From a candidate division CSSED10-310 bacterium (GTDB lineage Bacteria; CSSED10-310; JAFGJC01): 8,218 nt of DNA. The DNA lies in NCBI GenBank assembly GCA_016929305.1, contig JAFGJC010000067.1:1-8218 (forward strand). The letters are read 5' to 3'. The position numbers and the translations under genes are program-made. Below are positions 1 through 6,756 of the stretch, piece by piece. How positions within the stretch are numbered: position 1 is the stretch's first letter; each line of letters begins with the position of its first letter. The notes beneath the pieces were generated by a model. It ran no database searches. It was not told where the DNA came from and saw only the letters and a list, made by a program, of their open reading frames with translations.

Positions 1-933
1 ATTTACCAGTATTAATTTGTTACTTCGGTAAGCGGCTGCTGATTTTGAAACTCTTTGGATAAAACCCTGAATTTTTGTTTTTCCTGGAATGGGGAGATGA
101 GATATAAACCACTGAATTATTCCCGGGAAAAATAACAATAAGAAAAAGACGCTAATAATACTTAATGAGAAAATGACAGATAGACTTGTAACAAGAAATG
201 TGTTCTCTTTCAATTTCTCTTCAAGAATTCTAAACCCAAAAGGTAATGCGACCAGGAATGTAATAAAAATTCCCAGGATACCGAGTATTTTCTCAATAAC
301 AGTAGCAGCAGTTGCCTCCACAACTCGTTTTGAAAAGCGCGTTGCATCATATAACTTATAGCCATCTAATCCGATAGTAGACGGAAGAAATGTTCCAAGA
401 AAGCGTCCGATTAGAAAACTTCCGACAAGATGCCAGAAAGGAAACCTGATACCCTGTCCTTGCAGAAGTAGATGCCACCTATACATAGAGCATAAGATTC
501 CCAGACCTTTTATAGAAATGGCAAGCAAAACAAAGATCCAGAATGTTGACGCATTTATTTTGGGCAAGTAATCGATAATTGCCCGGAATGTGGTCTTTTT
601 TTCCAGAGGTAACAGCTTGAAAGTTACATCTTCATCAGGATATTTTACCCACATTCCTTCTCTGAGTTGAATGTTTTCACCGTTTTCTGTAACAGCTTTT
701 TCAGCAGTTTTCATTACTGCTTTCTGTGAACCAATGTATATTTCCTGTCCACTATGAATAACTGCTGTTTCTCCATTAGAATACTCAATTGGTCGTTCAT
801 CGATCACTTGAACTTGGTGTATAAGCAATAAATAAAATGCAAGAACGGTCAGGATTGCCTTGATTGACGTAGAGACGGTTGTTCGTAATTTCGACGGTAA
901 TTTTTCCCAGATTTGGCGAATCGGACTGGACAT
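1..933 (-). CDS. Flippase-like polytopic membrane protein (LPG-synthase-TM/YbhN family), 3'-truncated by window edge
   Basis: Reading the minus strand from the ATG at 933 gives 311 open codons that run off the window, so the C-terminus is missing. The start is well supported: AAGGAGG overlaps the stop of the upstream gene, six bases before the ATG. Seen: one hydrophobic segment at about 24-40, a hydrophilic stretch at about 42-125, then hydrophobic segments at about 129-150, 165-184, 208-233 and 246-275. The block at 176-223 (GRFLGTFLPSTIGLDGYKLY, then VIEKILGILGIF) matches the signature of PF03706/UPF0104 proteins, which usually read FLPG..GGD and ER.lGl. Here GGD is GLD and the Arg is Lys215, so this is a divergent subgroup. 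Family members are inner-membrane proteins linked to lipid or glycolipid handling (MprF N-terminal domain, AglD, YbhN). The roughly 80-residue hydrophilic loop after the first helix is atypical and probably lies outside the cytoplasm. Family placement is fairly sure; substrate is unknown. Confidence 0.85.
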   Translation of the reverse strand, partial: MSSPIRQIWEKLPSKLRTTVSTSIKAILTVLAFYLLLIHQVQVIDERPIEYSNGETAVIHSGQEIYIGSQKAVMKTAEKAVTENGENIQLREGMWVKYPDEDVTFKLLPLEKKTTFRAIIDYLPKINASTFWIFVLLAISIKGLGILCSMYRWHLLLQGQGIRFPFWHLVGSFLIGRFLGTFLPSTIGLDGYKLYDATRFSKRVVEATAATVIEKILGILGIFITFLVALPFGFRILEEKLKENTFLVTSLSVIFSLSIISVFFLLLFFPGIIQWFISHLPIPGKTKIQGFIQRVSKSAAAYRSNKLILVN

Positions 934-947
934 TAGATGCCTCCTTA
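934..947 (-). promoter_or_regulatory. Strong Shine-Dalgarno overlapping the upstream stop codon
   Basis: The sequence TAAGGAGGCATCTA precedes the ATG at 933. The TAA stop of the upstream phosphohydrolase supplies the first bases of AAGGAGG (946-940), and spacing to the ATG is six bases. This is the best ribosome binding site in the window. It fixes the start of the membrane protein and suggests translational coupling. Confidence 0.8.
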
Positions 948-2627
948 TTCCAAATAACCTAAACTTTTTAATCTGTCCTGTACGATTTTCTTTTCGTCAT
1001 CAGAATATGGAATCGTACTTTGCTGAGTTATGGAATTTTCGATCGATATGTCAAGGTCAAAATACTGCGGAGTTCTACTCTGAAGGTATTTTGCTTTAAA
1101 CAGGGCTGTTAGAATTTTTCCGTCGAGTCCTTCAGGAATTGGAAGTCCGCTTGCGTATAGTACTGAAGGCAAGATATCTGTAATTGTTGCTTGGTTTATT
1201 TGCCCCGATTCAATATTCTTACCTGCAACAATTAATACTCCTTCGGAACGATGAAATCCATTTGGTTCATTTTGAGTGATTGTAAAGCATTGTGATGAAC
1301 CGAGATGCTGTCTACCCAAAATACTGTAATTATTCATTCGGAATAGTATATGAGGAGCAAACTTCGTTGCATTACCTTTGAAAATTTCTTCTCTATACCA
1401 GATTTGATCAATGAGTTTGTTTCCGTTAATCGGATTCTTAATTTCGCTGAGTTTTTTGCTAATTTGTTCTTTTAGACTATTTGTTTCAGATAAAGAAATC
1501 GTATTATTTGATTCATTAATATAAATTCCCTGAGAAGGAATCGAGGCGAAATAAGCTTTTGTTTCCCGCCAATTGATAACCGAGACAAGATCACTTTTCG
1601 GTGACAAGAAACTTGATCTTTTACTTCGGAATGCTTTTCTTATTTTAGCTAATTGATGCAATGGGACAACTGATTTTATCAATTTTGAGTTTCCCCAAGT
1701 CAAGGCATGATGTTGAAACGATTTTTTTAGATACTCCCACTTGTTAACCGCAAGAAATCCATTCTGAAGTAGCCATGTATTTGTGTTGAAATAGGCATCC
1801 GTTGATCCAAATCCATGATCCGAAATCACAAAAAGCATATCCTGATGCTGCAATGAATCTCTGATTTCACCAATTGCTGTATCGCATCTTTGATATTCCT
1901 CAATAACACGTTGACGTATGCGTTCTGCATGAGGCAGGTTAAATAGATGTGATCCTGGCAAAAGATATTTATAGAAAAGGTGTTGAATTCGATCCATGAG
2001 AATGAATACGACCATGAAAAAATCCCATTTTTCGCTTTTCATCAAATGCCTGACTGCCTCATATCTACGCTCAAACGATTCTTTGATATCGTCTAAAAAT
2101 GCCATTGCATCAGACTCGAGTTCGACGTCATACTTGGGGATATCAATATTGGGTATATAATTACCGCAGACTGCTTTTATTCTATGTTTAATTTCATTGG
2201 GATATGTAAAATCAGATTCGAAGCTTGGTGTCATCATTCCTGAAATCATGATGCCATCAATAGGTTCTGGGGGATATGTTATTGGCACATTAACAACGAT
2301 GCAGCGTTTATTGAATTTGTTAAAAATGTGCCATATTTTCAATCCTTTAGCGGTTGAAGAGGACACAAGCGGTCTATTCGGGTCCTGTAACGGACTTACA
2401 GTGAAATCATAAACGCCGTGCCGGCCGGGATTTAATCCTGTTATACAAGTTGTCCAAGCTGGTGGTGTTGTTGGGGGGTTGGTGGATTGTAAAACACCCC
2501 AAGCACTCATTCGTTTTAATTTTTCCAGATTAGGCAAATACCCAGAGTCTATCCACGGATCTAACAGGTCAAACGTTGCCCCATCCAGCCCAAGAATAAA
2601 CACGCGAGCATGAGTGCTCTCTACCAT
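945..2627 (-). CDS. AlkP-superfamily phosphohydrolase/phosphodiesterase (COG3379-type) with C-terminal LGYL tail
   Basis: A 560-residue protein of the type I phosphodiesterase/nucleotide pyrophosphatase fold (PF01663-like). All expected two-metal ligands are visible: Asp15 in GLDGATFD, nucleophile Thr54 in TTPPAW, Asp212 and His216 in MDRIQH, Asp270-His271 in SDHGFG, and His459 in GFHRSEG. It should therefore be an active phosphoryl (possibly sulfuryl) ester hydrolase or transferase. No signal peptide or membrane helix is seen, so it is probably cytoplasmic. Residues 291-365 form a basic, probably helical insertion that the second paralog largely lacks. After the family's usual end (DILPSVLYASGLPIPEGLDG, 484-503) there are 57 extra residues ending in RLKSLGYLE, nearly identical to the end of the neighbouring CysC. 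It starts 30 bases after the cysC stop with only a weak ribosome binding site (GGTG). The substrate cannot be read from sequence. Confidence 0.92.
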   Translation of the reverse strand: MVESTHARVFILGLDGATFDLLDPWIDSGYLPNLEKLKRMSAWGVLQSTNPPTTPPAWTTCITGLNPGRHGVYDFTVSPLQDPNRPLVSSSTAKGLKIWHIFNKFNKRCIVVNVPITYPPEPIDGIMISGMMTPSFESDFTYPNEIKHRIKAVCGNYIPNIDIPKYDVELESDAMAFLDDIKESFERRYEAVRHLMKSEKWDFFMVVFILMDRIQHLFYKYLLPGSHLFNLPHAERIRQRVIEEYQRCDTAIGEIRDSLQHQDMLFVISDHGFGSTDAYFNTNTWLLQNGFLAVNKWEYLKKSFQHHALTWGNSKLIKSVVPLHQLAKIRKAFRSKRSSFLSPKSDLVSVINWRETKAYFASIPSQGIYINESNNTISLSETNSLKEQISKKLSEIKNPINGNKLIDQIWYREEIFKGNATKFAPHILFRMNNYSILGRQHLGSSQCFTITQNEPNGFHRSEGVLIVAGKNIESGQINQATITDILPSVLYASGLPIPEGLDGKILTALFKAKYLQSRTPQYFDLDISIENSITQQSTIPYSDDEKKIVQDRLKSLGYLE

Positions 2628-2657
2628 GAAGACACCAAATTCCGTAAAGAAAACTGT

Positions 2658-3254
2658 TTAAAGATATCCAAGGCTTTCCAAACGCTTTTTAATCACTTCT
2701 TCTTCTTCCGCACTAATCGTTTCGATTTCCGGCAAAAAATCCATACGTTCAAGAACCTTCACTATCTTATTTATACTTGTATTGATATCTTCACTATCCG
2801 TATCAACGATGACTTCTGGATTTTCCGGTTCTTCATAAGGATCATCAACTCCTGTAAAACCCTTAATTTCGCCAGCGAACGCTTTGGCGTACATTCCCTT
2901 TGGGTCTCGTTTTGCACACTCATCAAGAGAGCATTTACAGTACACTTCGACAAAATCACCGATGAGATCTCGATTGGCATTTCTGATGGCTTTATAGGGT
3001 GAAATACATGCTGCGATTGCCACTCGTTCGGTGGCTGTTAGATAGCTGCAGACATGGCCCACTCTTTTTATGTTTTCATCTCTGCCTTCTTTCGAAAATC
3101 CCAATCCCTTTGACAGACTTCGCCTGATGACATCGCCATCGATTACTTCCACGACTTGTCCGCGAGATCTAATAATTTCCGCGAGACGATTCGCCAATGT
3201 TGATTTGCCTGAGCCGGATAATCCTGTAAACCAGACGGTATATCCTTTTGCCAT
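2658..3254 (-). CDS. cysC: Adenylylsulfate (APS) kinase with extra C-terminal tail
   Basis: A 198-residue protein that phosphorylates APS with ATP to give PAPS in the cytoplasm. Seen: P-loop GLSGSGKST at 11-19, DGD at 39-41, the APS-contacting block GFSKEGRDENIKR at 52-64, the ISPYKAIRN motif with Ser85 at 84-92, and the lid block KGMYAKAFAGEIKGFTGVDDPYEEP-type region at 119-143. All are intact, so the enzyme should be active. The family core ends near residue 172. The remaining residues form an acidic linker (ISAEEEE, 180-186) followed by VIKKRLESLGYL. This tail is not part of the kinase fold and recurs at the end of the next gene product. The protein is not fused to CysN or Sat; sat is two genes upstream in the same operon. 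It starts 30 bases after the preceding stop, with AAAGGAG twelve bases before the ATG. Confidence 0.96.
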   Translation of the reverse strand: MAKGYTVWFTGLSGSGKSTLANRLAEIIRSRGQVVEVIDGDVIRRSLSKGLGFSKEGRDENIKRVGHVCSYLTATERVAIAACISPYKAIRNANRDLIGDFVEVYCKCSLDECAKRDPKGMYAKAFAGEIKGFTGVDDPYEEPENPEVIVDTDSEDINTSINKIVKVLERMDFLPEIETISAEEEEVIKKRLESLGYL

Positions 3255-3266
3255 TTCCCTGAACCG

Positions 3267-3273
3267 CTCCTTT
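3267..3273 (-). promoter_or_regulatory. Ribosome binding site of cysC
   Basis: AAAGGAG lies in the 30-base gap before cysC, twelve bases from the ATG at 3254, which is somewhat long. It is the only good match to the anti-Shine-Dalgarno in the gap; AGGG at 3260-3257 is too close to the start to serve. Confidence 0.55.
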
Positions 3274-3284
3274 CATAAAAAGGG

Positions 3285-4691
3285 TTAAAACCTTAGATTT
3301 TTAATTACATGTCCATCGATGTTTCCGGGAAGGTCTACTCCAAGTATCCTCAGAACTGACGGCATGATATCCACAATCGAAAGATTAACCAAGCCGCCTG
3401 GATTCACGGTCGGAACGTTTGAAATAAAAATCCCTTCCACCGCGTGATTGGCTCCATCGGGACCTATATCATTATCTCGTGTAAAAATCGAGAGGGTTCC
3501 AATTTCGGCTAATGAACGCCATTTCAGATCTCCGAAATAAACCATAAGATCAGGAGGTATTCCATTCGTGTGCGAATATATTTTTTCAGGAAAAAGAACC
3601 CTATTCTCAAGGTTCAATCCGTCGATACCTTTCATATTAAAAATTTCACTTGCAACTTCGTATCGAAATCGATCGTACTCGTCTTTAGATATCATTCCTT
3701 GAGGTTCTCTTCCTTTCACGTTGAAAAACAGTCTGCAATAATAGCCACCTTCCCCCCAAACACGGGTTTTTGACCAATCAACCATACTGAGATTCAAAGA
3801 TTGTCGTTTTTTTACATTTGACTTTAAAACTAAATATCCTTTTTGCTGCAGCCATTCATTGATTCGAACTCCTCCTTGCATTGCCTGAGCGCCATGATCA
3901 GAAACGATGAAAATGGCAGTATCTTCCGGAATGATTTCAAGAACCCGCGCTATTTCATGATCCAGAAGTTTATAATAATCCAACATAGCAAATTTGAATG
4001 GCGAGTTTTCAGTGTAAAGGGGGTGCGCTTCATCCCAATAGTGCCAGAAGCAATGATGTAAACGATCCAATCCAATTTCCACCAACATAGCAAATTCCCA
4101 AGGTCGTGTAGAAAGTAGATGTCTTAGCAATCTGAAACGTTTTCGAGTCATATCGATTATAATGTCAAGCAGTTTTCCGGGAGGAACCGTTCTGAAATCC
4201 GGGACATCGATAACATATCCGTTAACGATCTGTTCGATTTCGTACTTCAAATTTTCGGGGTAGGTATAAACACAATTGGTGTTGGGAGTCAGCATTCCCG
4301 CAACACAAACTCCCTTTACCGGGGATACTGGATATGTTTGAGGTATTCCAATAAGTATGGAGTGCATTCCATAATCTGCGATGATATTCCATATTCGCTT
4401 TGCGGTTACCGTATTGCTGAAAGCAAGGGATAGGGGAGAATATGAATAATCTTTTCTCAATCGAATTCCATAACAACCTAGTGATCCCGGATCAAGACCG
4501 GTAACCATTGACACCCATGCCGGTATGGTCAATGGAGGATCTGTCGAACGTAAAATACCTGCCGATCCATTTTCTGCAATTGATGATATTGTGGATAGAT
4601 GTTCAGAAAACGCGTTAAATACCAGTTGAGGTTCAGCACAGTCCAAACCCAAGATAAGTACACGTCGATAACGAGAACCATCTGAAATCAT
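3285..4691 (-). CDS. AlkP-superfamily phosphohydrolase (COG3379-type), compact form
   Basis: A 468-residue protein, closer to the 560-residue paralog than to the first gene. Two-metal site residues are all present: Asp17 in LGLDCAE, nucleophile Thr55 in LTIPAW, Asp209 and His213 in LDRLHH, Asp265-His266 in VSDHGA, and His416 in GANHAVEG. Both share the block YP..P..G..vaGMlTP (120-136) followed by YTYPENL, probably part of the substrate cap. It ends about ten residues after the family's final DIMPSVLRILGVDLPGNIDG block (441-460) and has no LGYL tail, which shows that the tail of its paralog is an addition. No signal peptide or membrane segment is seen, so it is probably cytoplasmic. The ATG directly follows the TAA of the PHP gene with no intervening base and no clear ribosome binding site, suggesting translation by reinitiation. 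Activity as a metal-dependent phosphoesterase is likely; substrate unknown. Confidence 0.92.
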   Translation of the reverse strand: MISDGSRYRRVLILGLDCAEPQLVFNAFSEHLSTISSIAENGSAGILRSTDPPLTIPAWVSMVTGLDPGSLGCYGIRLRKDYSYSPLSLAFSNTVTAKRIWNIIADYGMHSILIGIPQTYPVSPVKGVCVAGMLTPNTNCVYTYPENLKYEIEQIVNGYVIDVPDFRTVPPGKLLDIIIDMTRKRFRLLRHLLSTRPWEFAMLVEIGLDRLHHCFWHYWDEAHPLYTENSPFKFAMLDYYKLLDHEIARVLEIIPEDTAIFIVSDHGAQAMQGGVRINEWLQQKGYLVLKSNVKKRQSLNLSMVDWSKTRVWGEGGYYCRLFFNVKGREPQGMISKDEYDRFRYEVASEIFNMKGIDGLNLENRVLFPEKIYSHTNGIPPDLMVYFGDLKWRSLAEIGTLSIFTRDNDIGPDGANHAVEGIFISNVPTVNPGGLVNLSIVDIMPSVLRILGVDLPGNIDGHVIKNLRF

Positions 4692-5579
4692 TTATGGAGT
4701 TTTATCTTTCCATTGAATGTTAAGATAATCCATTAACTTATCGGCATAATAATGTCCAATAGGAAGACCTGCTGTGCCATGACCCAGTTTTGCGTGGTGG
4801 TTATTATCTCCATGAAAATCACTGCCGCCTGTAGGTATCATATCGAAATTTTCCGATATCTCATCGAGTTCTTTATGTTGTGAAGCAGAATGCATCGTAT
4901 AATGGACCTCTAATCCCATAATTCCATCATCTTTCAGATTGCGAATTATTGATCTCAAAGAAGTATTAGAAGACACATCCAGCAATCCTGGATGCGCTAT
5001 AATGGGTACAGCGCTGCATGCTAAAATAGTATCAACAGCTTCTTTCACAGAGGGTCTCCAACGTTGGACATATGCAGGCGCATTATGTTTGAGAAGTTTA
5101 GCGAACGCTTCTTCCTGAACAGCAAAATAACCATTTTTTACCAATGCTTTTGCAATATGGGGTCTGCCAATAATATCACCGCACGCCATTTCAGTAACAT
5201 CACTCATTGATATCTTGTAACCAAGCGTATTGAGTTTTCTTATAATTTTTGGGTTCCGTTCTCTGCGGCCATTTTGAATGTTCTCAAGAAGTGTCTGCAT
5301 TTTATGGGGAATTTTATTCAAACCCAAACCTAAAACATGTATATGTCCAAACGTAGAATTAGCGCTAATTTCAAGACCAGGAACAAAAGTGATAGGCAGA
5401 TTTGCTGATGCTTTCAAGGCTTCTTGAACACCAGAAACTGTATCATGATCGGTTAATGCAAGTACTCCGATACCTGAACTCACTGCCATTTTAACTAAAT
5501 TAATGGGTGATTCTGTGCCGTCTGAAGCAGTTGAATGGGTGTGCAGGTCTATTCCCAATTCGTATAATTTTCGAGCCAT
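4692..5579 (-). CDS. PHP-domain metal-dependent phosphoesterase (YciV/TrpH-like), candidate PAP phosphatase
   Basis: A 295-residue protein with the full PHP motif set: DLHTHSTASDG (His13, His15, Asp20), TDHD (His45), PGLEIS (Glu70), HIHVLGLG (His81), GRPHIA (His141), AHPG (His196) and SDFHG (Asp254, His256). Length and the GRPHIA motif fit the stand-alone COG0613 family rather than the PHP domains of DNA polymerases or HisK. As I recall, a member from Chromobacterium violaceum was shown to remove the 3'-phosphate from 3',5'-bisphosphate nucleotides, and E. coli YciV degrades short RNA. Lying between sat and cysC, removal of the 3'-phosphate from PAP to give AMP is a natural role, but this is inference. 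The open frame continues upstream to 5750 inside sat; I chose the ATG at 5579 because it lies eleven bases after the sat stop and puts HxH near the N-terminus as is usual. No clear ribosome binding site is seen. Confidence 0.93.
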   Translation of the reverse strand: MARKLYELGIDLHTHSTASDGTESPINLVKMAVSSGIGVLALTDHDTVSGVQEALKASANLPITFVPGLEISANSTFGHIHVLGLGLNKIPHKMQTLLENIQNGRRERNPKIIRKLNTLGYKISMSDVTEMACGDIIGRPHIAKALVKNGYFAVQEEAFAKLLKHNAPAYVQRWRPSVKEAVDTILACSAVPIIAHPGLLDVSSNTSLRSIIRNLKDDGIMGLEVHYTMHSASQHKELDEISENFDMIPTGGSDFHGDNNHHAKLGHGTAGLPIGHYYADKLMDYLNIQWKDKTP

Positions 5580-5590
5580 ATCACAAAATA

Positions 5591-6742
5591 TTAGGTGTTT
5601 TCCATTAAGATTTTTGCAACTTCGTATCGTGTAAATTCGGGAGGTGGTGTCTGACCTTTTGACAGCATTTCCCTGACCTTTGTACCAGATAGAAATACGT
5701 GGTCTTCTTTTGTATGCGGGCATGTTTTTGTTGAAGCCATTCCCCCACATTTTTTACAGAAGAAGGTGTAGTCAAAAAATAGTGGTGTGATTGCCAGAGT
5801 TTTGGGATCAAATTCATTGAATATATAATGAGCATCGAAAGTTCCGTAATAATTTCCTACACCGGCGTGATCTCTGCCAACGATGAAGTGCGTGCAGCCA
5901 TAGTTTTTCCTTATAATGGAGTGCATTATTGCTTCTTTTGGACCTGCATATCGCATGTTGGCTGGCATAACAGACAAGACAACTCGATCTGATGGATAGT
6001 AGTTTTCAAGTAGAACTTCATAACATTTCATTCGAGTCGATGCTGGGATATCATCGCTTTTGGTTTCACCGACCAGTGGGTGAAGCAGCAGACCATCAAC
6101 GATCTCCATGGCACATTTCTGGATATATTCATGAGCTCTATGAACAGGATTCCGAGTTTGAAATGCGACGATACGCTGCCAACCTTTCGCACTGAAAAGA
6201 ATCCTCGTTTCTTTTGGATCCAGGCGATATTTTAAAAAATCCTGGTGTTTGACTCTGTTAATCAATAAAACTTTCCCAGCCAAATAGTAATCACCTTGCT
6301 GGTAGAGTGCAGCAACTCCCGGATGTTTCTCATCATCTGTCTTATAAACCTGCAATGCCTCACGTTTTTTATCATAAGGATAGATTTCTTCCAGAAACAG
6401 CACACCCAGACAATCGCCATCGATACTGTACAGTGCAAGATTTTCGCCTTCCTTGAGCTTATCTTTATGTTCCTTGTTTATCGATAGCGTTATCGGAATC
6501 GTCCAAGGCAATCCGTTGACAAGATGCATCCTATGAAGGATGCTCTCATAATCTTTTGAGTTCACATAGCCTTCCAATGGGCTGAATGCACCTGTAGCAA
6601 TCATTTCAAGATCAGCGATTTCTCTTCGATTTAAGATTAGCCGTTTCATGGATGGAATTTTTTCCAATAAAGACGCGCGTTCCTGACCTTTTGCTATCCT
6701 GTCGATCAGTTTACCCCCATGAGCAGGAATGTTATGCTGCAT
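5591..6742 (-). CDS. sat: Sulfate adenylyltransferase (ATP sulfurylase), monofunctional Sat type
   Basis: A 383-residue enzyme forming APS and pyrophosphate from sulfate and ATP. Seen: QTRNPVHRAHE at 195-205 with the catalytic HxxH pair His201/His204, GRDHAGVG at 289-296, the NMRYAGPKEA block at about 262-271, and SGTKVREML at 352-360. Cys329, Cys332 and Cys341 with a following His (343 or 348) form the zinc-site motif found in many bacterial and thermophile Sat proteins. Length matches full-length Sat without an APS-kinase-like C-terminal domain, which agrees with a separate cysC. The open frame begins with a GTG at 6760, but the ATG at 6742 is preferred because AAGGAG stands eight bases before it, directly after the stop of the upstream gene. 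Sat of this type serves both dissimilatory and assimilatory pathways. Here the neighbours (cysC, PHP) point to PAPS formation rather than respiration. Confidence 0.97.
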   Translation of the reverse strand: MQHNIPAHGGKLIDRIAKGQERASLLEKIPSMKRLILNRREIADLEMIATGAFSPLEGYVNSKDYESILHRMHLVNGLPWTIPITLSINKEHKDKLKEGENLALYSIDGDCLGVLFLEEIYPYDKKREALQVYKTDDEKHPGVAALYQQGDYYLAGKVLLINRVKHQDFLKYRLDPKETRILFSAKGWQRIVAFQTRNPVHRAHEYIQKCAMEIVDGLLLHPLVGETKSDDIPASTRMKCYEVLLENYYPSDRVVLSVMPANMRYAGPKEAIMHSIIRKNYGCTHFIVGRDHAGVGNYYGTFDAHYIFNEFDPKTLAITPLFFDYTFFCKKCGGMASTKTCPHTKEDHVFLSGTKVREMLSKGQTPPPEFTRYEVAKILMENT

Positions 6743-6750
6743 TATCTCTT

Positions 6751-6756
6751 CTCCTT
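6751..6756 (-). promoter_or_regulatory. Ribosome binding site of sat
   Basis: AAGGAG follows immediately on the TGA stop of the upstream phosphohydrolase and stands eight bases before the ATG at 6742. It decides the sat start against the GTG six codons earlier, which would place this site inside the coding region. Confidence 0.8.

Noticed and set aside
173..361. Plus-strand 62-codon frame in the first kilobase
   Set aside because: The minus strand here encodes the conserved GRFLGTFLPS...GLDGYKLY block of the membrane protein, so the plus-strand frame is a shadow.
860..1099. Plus-strand open frames, e.g. 860-1099, 2610-3002, 3843-4061 and 5992-6195
   Set aside because: They lie opposite strongly supported minus-strand genes with conserved catalytic motifs, are short, and show no recognisable domain or ribosome binding site.
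2771..2980. Minus-strand 69-codon frame inside cysC
   Set aside because: It lies wholly within cysC in a different frame, and cysC carries all kinase motifs.
3255..3284. Possible terminator in the 30-base gap before cysC
   Set aside because: The gap carries a ribosome binding site and no stem-loop followed by a T-run in the direction of transcription; CCTTTTTATGAAAGG can pair only weakly.
5580..5750. N-terminal extension of the PHP gene by 57 residues, overlapping the end of sat
   Set aside because: The extension is the sat coding region read in another frame, has no similarity to PHP proteins, and would place the HxH motif far from the N-terminus. The ATG at 5579 gives a normal family start.
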